From Paenalcaligenes hominis (GTDB lineage Bacteria; Pseudomonadota; Gammaproteobacteria; Burkholderiales; Burkholderiaceae_B): a stretch of 64,000 nt of DNA. The stretch spans positions 434,001-498,000 of the forward strand of contig NZ_JAATIZ010000003.1 of NCBI RefSeq assembly GCF_011927625.1, written 5' to 3'. A model generated the notes under the pieces. It was not told the DNA's origin. It did no database searches and saw only the letters and a program-made list of their open reading frames with translations. Every line of letters starts with the position of its first letter. Positions within the stretch are counted from its first letter, which is position 1. Below are positions 33,322 through 42,111 of the stretch, one piece after another. The position numbers were made by a program, and so were the translations under genes.

Positions 33322-33346
33322 GCCCGCCTTTGGCGGGTTTTTTTTG
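33322..33346 (+). terminator. Rho-independent terminator after the DUF1328 gene
   Basis: CCCGCC (33323-33328) / GGCGGG (33332-33337), a 3-nt loop, then eight T's. Confidence 0.9.
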
Positions 33347-33400
33347 TGTATCACTACCGTTATTCAGCTAACTCACACCCTAAACGGGGCGTGAAAGACT

Positions 33401-33431
33401 AAAAGGGATTGGAGCGCAATGTCCCAATCCC
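33401..33431 (-). terminator. Terminator of the Liv-type ABC operon
   Basis: On the minus strand GGGATTGG (33431-33424) pairs with CCAATCCC (33412-33405) across an 11-nt loop, followed by TTTT. It lies just after the last gene of the operon. Confidence 0.75.
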
Positions 33432-33437
33432 CTGGCT

Positions 33438-34223
33438 TTAGGCTAACCAACGTTTACGGCGTCGATAATGTTTGACGTTGTGGTAGTCCACCCGATCTGA
33501 TCCCCCCAGATAAAACTCTTGGACGTCGGGGTTTTCTTTAAGCACCGCGGCCTCGCCGCTCATCACCACATGACCATTTTCAATGAGATAAGCGTGATCC
33601 ACAAATTCCAGCGCGGCGGCGGCGTTTTGTTCGACTAACAGCACACTCATCTTGTTTTCTTGGTTGATCTTACGAATAATGCCAAAAATTTCTTGGACTA
33701 AACGTGGCGATAAGCCTAGGCTGGGCTCATCTAACATAAGCAGTTTGGGCTCGGTCATCAAAGCCCGCCCAATAGCCAGCATTTGTTGCTCTCCCCCAGA
33801 CAAATAGCCGGCTTTGGTTTTTTGAAATTGGGTAAGACGCGGGAAATAGTCATACACCATATCGCGCAATTGCTGAAGACGTGCCCGAGAGCCTCCGCTG
33901 CGGTAGGCGGCTAATAAATTATCATCCGGTGTTAAATGGCCAAAGATACGGCGTCCTTCCATGACATGGACTAAACCCATTCCAACACGCTTGGGGGCAC
34001 CATAAGGCAGGATGTTCTCGCCTAAAAACTCGATGGAACCCCGAGTAACCTCACCACGCTCTGGGGCAAGCAGCCCACTGATGGATTTGAGCGTGGTGCT
34101 TTTACCTGCGCCGTTAGAGCCGAGTAGGGCAATCATGCCCCCTTCGGCCACATGAAGTGAGACACCGCGAATGGCTAAGAACACTTTGTCATATACCACT
34201 TCGACGTTGCTCAGTTTTAGCAT
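33438..34223 (-). CDS. Branched-chain-type ABC transporter ATPase (LivF-like)
   Basis: A 261-residue ABC ATPase. Walker A LLGSNGAGKSTTLKSISGLL near 33, signature YLSGGEQQMLAIGRALMTEP near 149, Walker B LLMLDEPSLGLSP and EQNAAAALE. The C-terminal extension (YHNVKHYRRRKRWLA) is basic. It is one of two ATPases of a Liv/HAAT-type importer. The start overlaps the stop of the binding-protein gene (TGATG). In this operon the substrate is unlikely to be leucine, given the acyl-CoA ligase within it. Confidence 0.92.
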   Translation of the reverse strand: MLKLSNVEVVYDKVFLAIRGVSLHVAEGGMIALLGSNGAGKSTTLKSISGLLAPERGEVTRGSIEFLGENILPYGAPKRVGMGLVHVMEGRRIFGHLTPDDNLLAAYRSGGSRARLQQLRDMVYDYFPRLTQFQKTKAGYLSGGEQQMLAIGRALMTEPKLLMLDEPSLGLSPRLVQEIFGIIRKINQENKMSVLLVEQNAAAALEFVDHAYLIENGHVVMSGEAAVLKENPDVQEFYLGGSDRVDYHNVKHYRRRKRWLA

Positions 34224-35470
34224 CAGCGACCCTCCTTAAAGGCAGCTGCATCTTGGCGAATGGATTCCCATACAATGTCTTGGTAGGGGTTACCCCAGTC
34301 GTTTAAGGGCGCCCACTTTTCGCCATCCCAGTGCGAAACCCGACCAAAGCCACCGCCTTGGTGATCTTCGGTGCTAAAGCTTAGCGGTGGGAGTAAACCT
34401 TTGGCGTCATAGTCTTTAATCATTTCAAAGCCTTGACGTAGTTTGTCACCGTCTAAAGGTGGGCCAAATTTCTCTAGGGCTAAACGAGCGGCCTCGACAG
34501 AAACAGCCATGGTGGCAACCCCTACGTTGTAATAGGTGCGGCCAACGTTTTCTTTAGGTCCAGAACCATGACCAGGTTCAATCACTTTGGTGATGATTTC
34601 TTGGATTAGCTCAGAGTCTGTGCCGCTTGCTGTTCCTTCAAATTTGCGAATCCCTTTAGCGGTATCTTTACCCACAGACTCCATATCGGCTTCAGCAAGC
34701 CAAACGACTGAGTGAATTTTTTCTGGCGCAATACCATTGCGAATGGCTTCGCGAACGGATACCGCTTGACCACCGCCTGCGCCCCAAATAATGACTTGAT
34801 CAGGACGGAAGCGGCGTACCTCTGACCACGTGGACGACTGCTCGTTGCCTGGGCTGGCATAAGGGAAGGTGCGCAGGGTGAAGTCCAGTTTTCCGGCTAA
34901 TTTTTCTAAGACGGGAATGGGCTCACGACCAAAGGGGGAGTCAATATAAACATGCGCGACTTTTTTGCCTTTTAGCCCGCCTTCGTGTTGTTCCATATAG
35001 TCAATTAAGGTGGCAGCTTGAGACCAATACGTTGACATCACAGGAAAGACATAGGGGAAGGTCTCGCCATCGCTGGCGTCGCCACGACCGTGGAAAGCGG
35101 TGATCATGACCACCTTGTCATCCAAGACCCGATTCACCATAGCGCGCGCAACAGGGGTGCTTAGGAAGTCAAATAAAATGGCACCATCACGCTGTGCACG
35201 GTTGTAGGCTTCAATTCCGCGCTGAGGTTGGTTTCCTGTGTCTGAGGAGGTGTATTCGATTTTCTGCCCTTCAATGCCCCCTGCATCGTTAATCATGCGT
35301 AAGTAGTCTTTTTGCCCTTGGGCGTACTCATTGGTTAAGAAGGTATAGACCGCCGTGTAATCAAGAGGTGCTGCGAACTTGATGGCGTCATTAGCATGGG
35401 CAACCCCAAAACTCATGGCGCTAGCGACTAAAGCGGCACCAAAGGCCAATTTGCGCATGGAATGTCTCAT
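34223..35470 (-). CDS. ABC transporter periplasmic substrate-binding protein (Liv type)
   Basis: A 415-residue type I periplasmic binding protein with a Sec signal peptide (MRHSMRKLAFGAALVASAMS, cut at AHA/ND near 26). Characteristic segments: YLRMINDAGGIEGQKIEYTS and KKVAHVYIDSPFGREPIPVL. It delivers ligand to the two permeases. Homologues in such clusters are long (about 400 aa) and annotated as branched-chain amino acid binding, but the ligase context suggests a carboxylic acid. AGGAGACTACG precedes the ATG. Confidence 0.9.
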   Translation of the reverse strand: MRHSMRKLAFGAALVASAMSFGVAHANDAIKFAAPLDYTAVYTFLTNEYAQGQKDYLRMINDAGGIEGQKIEYTSSDTGNQPQRGIEAYNRAQRDGAILFDFLSTPVARAMVNRVLDDKVVMITAFHGRGDASDGETFPYVFPVMSTYWSQAATLIDYMEQHEGGLKGKKVAHVYIDSPFGREPIPVLEKLAGKLDFTLRTFPYASPGNEQSSTWSEVRRFRPDQVIIWGAGGGQAVSVREAIRNGIAPEKIHSVVWLAEADMESVGKDTAKGIRKFEGTASGTDSELIQEIITKVIEPGHGSGPKENVGRTYYNVGVATMAVSVEAARLALEKFGPPLDGDKLRQGFEMIKDYDAKGLLPPLSFSTEDHQGGGFGRVSHWDGEKWAPLNDWGNPYQDIVWESIRQDAAAFKEGR

Positions 35471-35507
35471 CGTAGTCTCCTAAATAGAGTGGTATGACTG
35501 TTTATGA

Positions 35508-36581
35508 TTACAGCTTAGAGTGACGGAAAGGCCAGACCAACAGATAGTTTCTGATGTTGTCGTAAATCTTTCCTAAACCCAGAGGTTCAAACAACAAGAA
35601 TCCAACAATTAATGCCCCGTAAATCATGAGAGGAATATGAGCTAATAAATTGGTGGACACATCAAGCCAGCCCATGCCGGACAGCATAATGACGGCGTTG
35701 GTTAATAAAATAGGAACAAGCAGTACAAAGCCTGCGCCTAAGTAGGCGCCCAGCACACTACCTAAACCACCCACTAACACCATGGCGACAAGCTGAACCG
35801 AAATGTTGAAGTTAAATTGCTCGGGTGTCACGGCTTGGTAATAGCAAAAGGCCAAAATGGCACCGGTGACCCCACCTAAAAAAGAACTCGTGAAAAAGGC
35901 AACTAGTTTAAAGCGCACTACGTTGATGCCGATGACAGCGGCCGCATAGTCCTTGTCACGTACGGCAACTAAAGCGCGCCCGATACTGGAGCGTTTAATA
36001 TTAAGAATTAATAAGGTAATAAACACTACCCAAAGTAAGGCTAAGTAATACCGAGCCATGTCGGACTTGAGGGCCACAAATAAAAAAGTAGTGGCTGGGG
36101 TTTGCAACGTAGCCTGAGCGCCTCCGCTAATGATGGGAACGTTAACAATGGTCCAGTCCACTAGGTACTGCATGGCCAAGGTGGCCATGACGAGGTATAA
36201 GCCTTTAACACGCAAGGCGGCTGCCCCAAAGATACTACCGATCAAGGCTGACATAAAACCCGCACCCAATAACGCCAGTTCTAACGGTACGCCGGCACGG
36301 GTGAGGTGAATACTCGTATAAGCCCCAATCGCCATCACCGAAGCAAAACCAAAGTGCAGTTGACCTGCTATGCCCATCAACAACGTTAATGAAAGCGCGG
36401 CGGCACTGAGGATAAGCCACGGCATAATGTAGCTAGAAAGATAAAAGTTGCTAAAAATGAAAGGGGCGGCTAAGCCTAGGACTAGCAGAAAGTAGATCTG
36501 ATACCGATCTGCCGGAATAGGCCACAATTGACGGGCGGTTTGGTAACGTGTGTGATAAATACCAGATAAGCGATAAAACAT
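35508..36581 (-). CDS. Branched-chain-type ABC permease (LivM-like)
   Basis: A 357-residue inner-membrane permease with about ten membrane segments. The conserved LivM loop is present (LALLMGIAGQLHFG-like region near 65-80; GRALVAVRDKDYAAAVIGIN near 208-227; LVGGLGSVLGAYLGAGFVLL). It forms the pore with the adjacent LivH-like permease. Confidence 0.9.
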   Translation of the reverse strand: MFYRLSGIYHTRYQTARQLWPIPADRYQIYFLLVLGLAAPFIFSNFYLSSYIMPWLILSAAALSLTLLMGIAGQLHFGFASVMAIGAYTSIHLTRAGVPLELALLGAGFMSALIGSIFGAAALRVKGLYLVMATLAMQYLVDWTIVNVPIISGGAQATLQTPATTFLFVALKSDMARYYLALLWVVFITLLILNIKRSSIGRALVAVRDKDYAAAVIGINVVRFKLVAFFTSSFLGGVTGAILAFCYYQAVTPEQFNFNISVQLVAMVLVGGLGSVLGAYLGAGFVLLVPILLTNAVIMLSGMGWLDVSTNLLAHIPLMIYGALIVGFLLFEPLGLGKIYDNIRNYLLVWPFRHSKL

Positions 36582-36583
36582 AG

Positions 36584-37462
36584 TTACACCCTCTCGATGT
36601 CTTCACGGCCCAAAATGCCATAAGGACGGAACATAATAGTGAATAGGATAATGAGTGAGGTCACTACATCTCGTGTGCCACCACCGGCAAATTCATCAAT
36701 ATAGCCAGGGATTACACTGCCTAAGATACCCACAATCAGACCACCGATAAGTACACCTAAGACACTATCAAGCCCGCCTAAAATCACCACCGCAATGGCA
36801 GGGAAAAGTAATTCAGAGAGGGTCCAGTCCACGCCTTGTACAGACCCCCACACCACACCTGCCGCTAAGGCCGAAATGCCAGCGATCCCCCAGGAAATCC
36901 CAATGGCGCGTTCTACAGAAATGCCCACGGACCAGCTAGAAATGTGGTCATCCGACACAGCGCGGAGCTTGGTGCCTAAACGGGTGCGGAAAAATAACCC
37001 CGATGCTGCAATGAGCAACAGGGCAATAATGCCGCCTAGTAAGTAAACACGGTTAATAAAAACGTCGCCAATAATAATAGGCGCTAGTGACAGGCCAATA
37101 TCGAGTTGTTTAGGGGCAGCGCCTAAAAAACCTGGGCCAAAGCCACGTAAAAAAATTTCTAATCCTAGGGTTAACATCACAATCATGATGATGGGTTGCC
37201 CTACCATTTTGCGTAATAGGAAACGTTCGGCCAGCATGCCGAATGCAAACATAACGACAGCGCCCAGCACAATAGCAAGGGCCATGGGAACCCCGTTGCT
37301 GTTCAGGATCCAGACCACATAGGCGGCTGACATGACCATTGCACCTTGCGCTAAGTTAGGCACCCCAGCGGACTTGTAAATGAGAACCACACCCAAGGCG
37401 ACTAAGCTATACATCAAACCCGTTAGTGCGCCATTAATAAACAGTTCGAGGAAATATGCCAT
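36584..37462 (-). CDS. Branched-chain-type ABC permease (LivH-like)
   Basis: A 292-residue permease: MAYFLELFINGALTGLMYSL, ALGVVLIYKSAGVPNLAQGA, LRAVSDDHISSWSVGISVER and VVILGGLDSVLGVLIGGLIV are the LivH hallmarks. About eight membrane segments. It is separated from the next permease by 2 bp, so it is part of the same operon. Confidence 0.92.
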   Translation of the reverse strand: MAYFLELFINGALTGLMYSLVALGVVLIYKSAGVPNLAQGAMVMSAAYVVWILNSNGVPMALAIVLGAVVMFAFGMLAERFLLRKMVGQPIIMIVMLTLGLEIFLRGFGPGFLGAAPKQLDIGLSLAPIIIGDVFINRVYLLGGIIALLLIAASGLFFRTRLGTKLRAVSDDHISSWSVGISVERAIGISWGIAGISALAAGVVWGSVQGVDWTLSELLFPAIAVVILGGLDSVLGVLIGGLIVGILGSVIPGYIDEFAGGGTRDVVTSLIILFTIMFRPYGILGREDIERV

Positions 37463-37464
37463 GC

Positions 37465-39429
37465 TTAATTCCTTTTTTCAGTGGTGTTATGAATACGTAA
37501 TGTGCGTTTGAGCACACCTGTTTCACCGGTTTCATACACAATAGGGGCTTCGAAGTCGATGTCATCGTGATTGTTATACATGGCTTCAATAATGGCGCCG
37601 TAGGTTTGATCAATCACATTACGACGTAGCTTGCGGGTGCGAGTGACCTCGCCATCGTTGGCATCAAATTCTTTGTGTAGGTTAACAAAGCGCTGGATGC
37701 GCAAGGGCTCGGGTAAAAGTTGATTCACTTTTTCAATTTGTTCGCGGATCATTTCGTAGGTTTTGGGGTGCTGAGACAGCTCGGCATAGGACGAGTAAGG
37801 CACATTGTTTTCTGTAGCCCAATGGCCTACCGCCTGAAAATCAATACAAATAATGACGTTTAAGTGATCACGGTCTTTACCCAATATGCAAGCGTCTTTA
37901 ATGTAATGACTAAACTGCAAACGGTTTTCAATATAGGTGGGAATAAAGCGTTCCCTTTGCGCGGTATAAACCACCTCTGAAACACGCCCCAATACAACCA
38001 GTTGGCCGTCGTCCTCTAGGTAACCGGCATCGCCTGTGTGCATCCAACCATCACGTAAAGTTTCAGCGGTGTCTTCGGGCTTGTTGTAGTAGCCATCAAA
38101 GACATTATCGCCACGCATCAGGATTTCCCCGTCATCATTAATTTTGATCTCAACCCCTGGGAAAGGACGGCCCACCGCATGCAGTTTGACTTCATCAGCG
38201 GACTGCGCCGCCGCTAAGGCGCAGTTTTCTGTTTGCCCATAGAACTGTCTAAGATTGAGGCCCAATGCACGGAAAAATAAGAAGACTTCTTCGCCAATGG
38301 CTTCGCCTGCGGTATACGGGCGCTCTACACGTGACAAGCCTAGACGGTCTTTGATGGGGTTATAAATAAGTTGGCTACCCACCCAATACCACATTTTTTG
38401 GCCTACAGAGGGGTGTTTGCCCTGCAAGCGTTGTCGTTCCAGCTGTAAGGCAAAATCCATGAAGTGATGGTAGATTTTTTGCTTGAACGGCGACGATTCA
38501 TCAATCCCTACTTGAATACGGGTAAGCATCGTAGACCAAGCGCGGGGCGAGCAGAAATAAAGCGTCGGCGCAATTTCACGTAAATCATTTTGTGAGGTTT
38601 CTTGGCGTTCAGGAATATTCACCACAAATCGCAAGGCTAAAGCGGCACCAATAGAGAAAATAAAATCCCCTACCCACGCTATAGGCAAGTAGGCCATATG
38701 CACCTCGCCTTCAGTGAAATAGCCCGCATTGGCCGCGTTACGCACCCCATATAAGATATGGCCATGCTTTAACGGAATGCCTTTGGGCACACCCGTTGTG
38801 CCTGATGAGTGCAGTAAGGCCGCCACATCGTGAATGGAAGGGCGTGCCAAAAGTTCGGCGTGTAGATTTGGCGTTTGCGCTAAACGGCTTTGCCCCATTT
38901 CTACTACATCGTCAAACGCAATCGTTAAGGGATGCGCTTGTTGATCTAAACCACGCCGATCGTCGTAAATGACTTTTGCTATGGACGAGTTAAGCCCCTG
39001 CAGTTCGACCACATGCAGCAGTTTATCCACCTGCTCTTGATCCTCGGCCACCGCAAAGCGAATGCTTTCACGCTGAATTTGACCTGATAGTTCTTCGGGA
39101 GTGGTATCGGGATAGGCGGGCGATGGAATAGCACCAACAGCAATGGCGCCCAGCATGGCAAAATACAAAGCAGGGCGGTTGTCGCCCAAAATAAGAATTA
39201 AGTCATCCGCTTGCACCCCAAGCTGCTCTAGGCCAGCTGCAAAGCCCAGCACGTGATCTAAGTACTGCTGCCAGGTGTATTCCTGCCAAATTCCATGGTC
39301 GCGCTCACGCATAGCGACTTGATTGGGGTAATGGTTGGCGTTGTACGCCAACAAGGTAAGGAGGTTGTCTTCGTCTTGCCAATGCGGATGAAGCTGACGG
39401 GATTGTTCACGGGCATTAAGCGCTTGCAT
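37465..39429 (-). CDS. Long-chain-type acyl-CoA synthetase (AMP-forming)
   Basis: A 654-residue AMP-binding ligase of the long-chain acyl-CoA synthetase type (FAA1 class). The P-loop is intact (LLHSSGTTGVPKGIPLKHGH near 190), with FYGQTENC near 405 and GYYNKPEDTAETLRDGWMHTGDAGYLED near 455, then GRVSEVV and a C-terminal GEVTRTRKLRRNVI with the catalytic Lys region. It should activate a carboxylic acid to its CoA ester. It lies between livG-like and livH-like genes and overlaps the former by 14 bp, implying that activation follows import. Substrate unknown. Confidence 0.92.
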   Translation of the reverse strand: MQALNAREQSRQLHPHWQDEDNLLTLLAYNANHYPNQVAMRERDHGIWQEYTWQQYLDHVLGFAAGLEQLGVQADDLILILGDNRPALYFAMLGAIAVGAIPSPAYPDTTPEELSGQIQRESIRFAVAEDQEQVDKLLHVVELQGLNSSIAKVIYDDRRGLDQQAHPLTIAFDDVVEMGQSRLAQTPNLHAELLARPSIHDVAALLHSSGTTGVPKGIPLKHGHILYGVRNAANAGYFTEGEVHMAYLPIAWVGDFIFSIGAALALRFVVNIPERQETSQNDLREIAPTLYFCSPRAWSTMLTRIQVGIDESSPFKQKIYHHFMDFALQLERQRLQGKHPSVGQKMWYWVGSQLIYNPIKDRLGLSRVERPYTAGEAIGEEVFLFFRALGLNLRQFYGQTENCALAAAQSADEVKLHAVGRPFPGVEIKINDDGEILMRGDNVFDGYYNKPEDTAETLRDGWMHTGDAGYLEDDGQLVVLGRVSEVVYTAQRERFIPTYIENRLQFSHYIKDACILGKDRDHLNVIICIDFQAVGHWATENNVPYSSYAELSQHPKTYEMIREQIEKVNQLLPEPLRIQRFVNLHKEFDANDGEVTRTRKLRRNVIDQTYGAIIEAMYNNHDDIDFEAPIVYETGETGVLKRTLRIHNTTEKRN

Positions 39430-40234
39430 GGTCTACCCTCCCAATATAGGCGGCTACAACGGTGGGGTCACTAATTGCCTCAAGGGGCAAGCCTTCTTTG
39501 ATTTTTTCACCGTTATTCAGTACGACTAAGCGGTCACAGATAGCAGTGACCACATCCATGTGATGCTCAATCAGCAAGATCGTCAGGCCCAAGGCCTCTT
39601 TGGCATCTAAAATAAAGCGAACCATGTACTCTTTTTCTTCTTGGTTCATGCCTGCCATCGGCTCGTCGAGAATTAAAAACGTGGGTTCTGCCACTAAAGC
39701 ACGTGCTAATTCCACGCGTTTTTGGGTGCCCAGTGGAATGACATCGACGAGTTCATCGCGCACGTCTTCAAGCTGGAGCAAATCAATAATTTCTTCGACT
39801 TTATGGCGGTTTAGGATTTCTTCTTTTTGAGCTAAGCCCCAATAAAACATCGCGCTAATAATGCTGGGCTTCATAAAGTTATGGCGGCCTAGCAAAATAT
39901 TGTCGAGCACGCTCATTCCCTTAAAGAGCGCCACGTTTTGAAAGGTACGTGCTATGCCCAACTGCGCAATTTCATGGGGCCGCATACGTTGTATCGGTTG
40001 CCCCCGATACATGATTTCCCCTTCTTGAGGTGGAAAAAAACCCGTAATGGCATTCACGGTAGTGGTTTTACCCGAACCGTTAGGGCCGACCAGACCGAGG
40101 GTTTCTCCTTTGCGTATTTCCATCGTCACATGTTTGACGGCATGCAAGCCCCCAAACCAGCGGCTAATGTTATGGCACGCTAAAACTACCTCGTCTGGAT
40201 TCGGCGTTGACGTTAACGTTGACGTTAAGCCCAT
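39416..40234 (-). CDS. Branched-chain-type ABC transporter ATPase (LivG-like)
   Basis: A 272-residue ABC ATPase. Walker A LVGPNGSGKTTTVNAITGFF near 49, ITRTFQNVALFKGM-type Q-loop, LGTQKRVELARALVAEPTFL in place of the classic LSGGQ (common in LivG), Walker B LILDEPMAGMNQEE, and H-loop LIEHHMDVV. First gene of the transporter operon, with AGGGAGACAAC before the ATG. Confidence 0.92.
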   Translation of the reverse strand: MGLTSTLTSTPNPDEVVLACHNISRWFGGLHAVKHVTMEIRKGETLGLVGPNGSGKTTTVNAITGFFPPQEGEIMYRGQPIQRMRPHEIAQLGIARTFQNVALFKGMSVLDNILLGRHNFMKPSIISAMFYWGLAQKEEILNRHKVEEIIDLLQLEDVRDELVDVIPLGTQKRVELARALVAEPTFLILDEPMAGMNQEEKEYMVRFILDAKEALGLTILLIEHHMDVVTAICDRLVVLNNGEKIKEGLPLEAISDPTVVAAYIGRVDHASA

Positions 40235-40288
40235 GTTGTCTCCCTATAAGCAGTGCTTTAAGGCGCACTGTCTAGTCGTTGATATCGT

Positions 40289-41953
40289 TTATAGACCGAG
40301 TTTTATGATGGCATCTGCGACAAGCAGTTCTTTGGTTGATTGATGTTCTGCGCTAGGAAAGTCGGTATAGCACAGGACATAACGCGGAATTTTGTAATGC
40401 GCGATTTGACCCTGGCAGTACTGACGTAAGCGGTCCGCATCTAGGCTGTGACCGTCTTGTAGGCGCACGGCCACGCAGAGCTCTTGGCCCATGCGTTGAT
40501 CGGGTACACCAAAGAGAATGAGTTCATCTATGGCTGGGTGATGGCGTAAAAAGCTGTGGACTTCAGCCAAATAAATATTTTCCCCGCCCCGGATAATCAT
40601 GTCTTTTATATTGCCAACGATTTGACAGTAGCCTTGGTCATCGAATTGAGCCAGATCACCTGTATAGAGCCAACCGTCTTTGATGACCTGTTGTGTTAGG
40701 TCGTCGCGTTGCCAGTAACCGGCCATGACGTGATAACCACGCACACAAAGTTGACCCACGGTGCCGATAGGCACGATGTCATCGTGTTCATCAAGCAACT
40801 GTGCCTCGATATGGGGTTGAACCTGGCCTACGGTGCTGACGCGCAGCTGAAGCGGGTCGGAACGAGCCGTCATAAACGAAATAGGGGATGATTCGGTCAT
40901 GCCGTAACCAATAAGCACCTCGGGCATATGCAGTTCTGTGGTGACACGCTGCATGACATCAATTGGGCAAGGAGCGCCCGCCATAATACCCGTGCGCAAG
41001 GAACTGACATCGGTTGTAGCACGCTGAGGGTGGTCAAGCAGACTGAGAAACATAGCGGGAACGCCATATAAGGCGGTGCACCGTTGGGACTGGATAGCAG
41101 CTAGAACCCGCGCTGGGTCAAAGGCCTCGTCGGGGTAAATCATAGTGGCCCCATGGGCAATACATGCCATATTGCCCATGACCATACCAAAACAATGGAA
41201 AAGCGGTACGGGAATGCAAACCCTATCGTTGGGCGTGTACTGCATTTGTTGACCAATAAAAAAACCATTATTCAGTAAATTGAAATGCGTCAGGGTAACG
41301 GGGGCGGCAAAGGTGCCCAGTGCGCTACTGAATTGAATGTTGCACGGGTCGTGGGCCTGAATCTGGCTTTGAGCTTGTGCGAGCCGTTCGGGGTTGAGCT
41401 GTGTGCCTTTGGCTTTTAGTTGGGCAAAGCTGAGCATGCCGCTGGGGGCTGGGTCTTCGATTTGAATAAGGTAGCGCAAGCTAGGAATGGCTTGAGCATG
41501 GAGTTCGGAGGCATGATGATGCGCAAGCTCGGGTAAAAGGGCTTGCAGCATTTCAGTGTAATGACTGCTTTTGAATTGAGTTTGAAATACCAAGCCTTTG
41601 GCTTGTACCGCATTGAGCTGTTCGGTGAGCTCTGAAGGGCGGGCAGAAGGATTGATGTTAACGAGAATAATGCCGGTTTTAGCACAGGCCAGCTGTGTTA
41701 CTAGCCATGTGCTACTGGTATTTGCCCAGATTGCTAGGCGATCGCCGGGCTCTAGTCCTATAGCCAATAGCCCGGCTGCGGCCTGTTCAACTTGTGTATG
41801 AAGTTCTTGCCAGGTCCAGTGAATGGTTTCCGCACAACTAACAAGAGCATCGTGATTCGCGTGGGTTTTTACGACTCGGTCAAAATAATCACCAATGGTT
41901 TCATGGGTGAGTGCAACTTCGGTACTGCCGCGTACATAGCTCTTGCGACTCAT
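40289..41953 (-). CDS. AMP-binding protein with eroded catalytic motifs (ACSF2-like pseudo-enzyme)
   Basis: A 554-residue protein that aligns over its whole length with medium-chain acyl-CoA synthetases of the ACSF2 type (IGYGMTESSPISFM near 345, GWLYTGDLAQFDDQGYC, KDMIIRGGENIY). Yet key motifs are altered. The P-loop NIQFTSGTTGxPKG reads NIQFSSALGTFAAP (about residue 205-218). The invariant Arg before KDMIIRGGENIY is Asn (GNIKD). The C-terminal catalytic Lys motif (xxGKIQK) reads AEHQSTKE (about 530-537). The frame is open and a strong GGAGGAG site precedes the ATG, so it is not an obvious pseudogene. It probably lost ligase activity or changed role. It lies 55 bp upstream of the transporter operon. 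Confidence 0.8.
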   Translation of the reverse strand: MSRKSYVRGSTEVALTHETIGDYFDRVVKTHANHDALVSCAETIHWTWQELHTQVEQAAAGLLAIGLEPGDRLAIWANTSSTWLVTQLACAKTGIILVNINPSARPSELTEQLNAVQAKGLVFQTQFKSSHYTEMLQALLPELAHHHASELHAQAIPSLRYLIQIEDPAPSGMLSFAQLKAKGTQLNPERLAQAQSQIQAHDPCNIQFSSALGTFAAPVTLTHFNLLNNGFFIGQQMQYTPNDRVCIPVPLFHCFGMVMGNMACIAHGATMIYPDEAFDPARVLAAIQSQRCTALYGVPAMFLSLLDHPQRATTDVSSLRTGIMAGAPCPIDVMQRVTTELHMPEVLIGYGMTESSPISFMTARSDPLQLRVSTVGQVQPHIEAQLLDEHDDIVPIGTVGQLCVRGYHVMAGYWQRDDLTQQVIKDGWLYTGDLAQFDDQGYCQIVGNIKDMIIRGGENIYLAEVHSFLRHHPAIDELILFGVPDQRMGQELCVAVRLQDGHSLDADRLRQYCQGQIAHYKIPRYVLCYTDFPSAEHQSTKELLVADAIIKLGL

Positions 41954-42111
41954 TCGTCTCCTCCTGCTACAAATACTACGGGTAGGGAATTGCAGTCTTC
42001 CCTACCGCGTTTGGCACTAGGGAAGCCTATTTAGTTAAGTCTTTAGGGTATCAAGTTATTTCATTATTGGTAAAAGGGGATAATACTGATGGGGTTTAAG
42101 CCTGTTGACAA

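Noticed and set aside
40289-41953. Calling the degenerate AMP-binding gene a pseudogene
   Set aside because: The frame is intact over 554 codons with a strong ribosome site; substitutions are confined to catalytic motifs, which fits a pseudo-enzyme better than decay.
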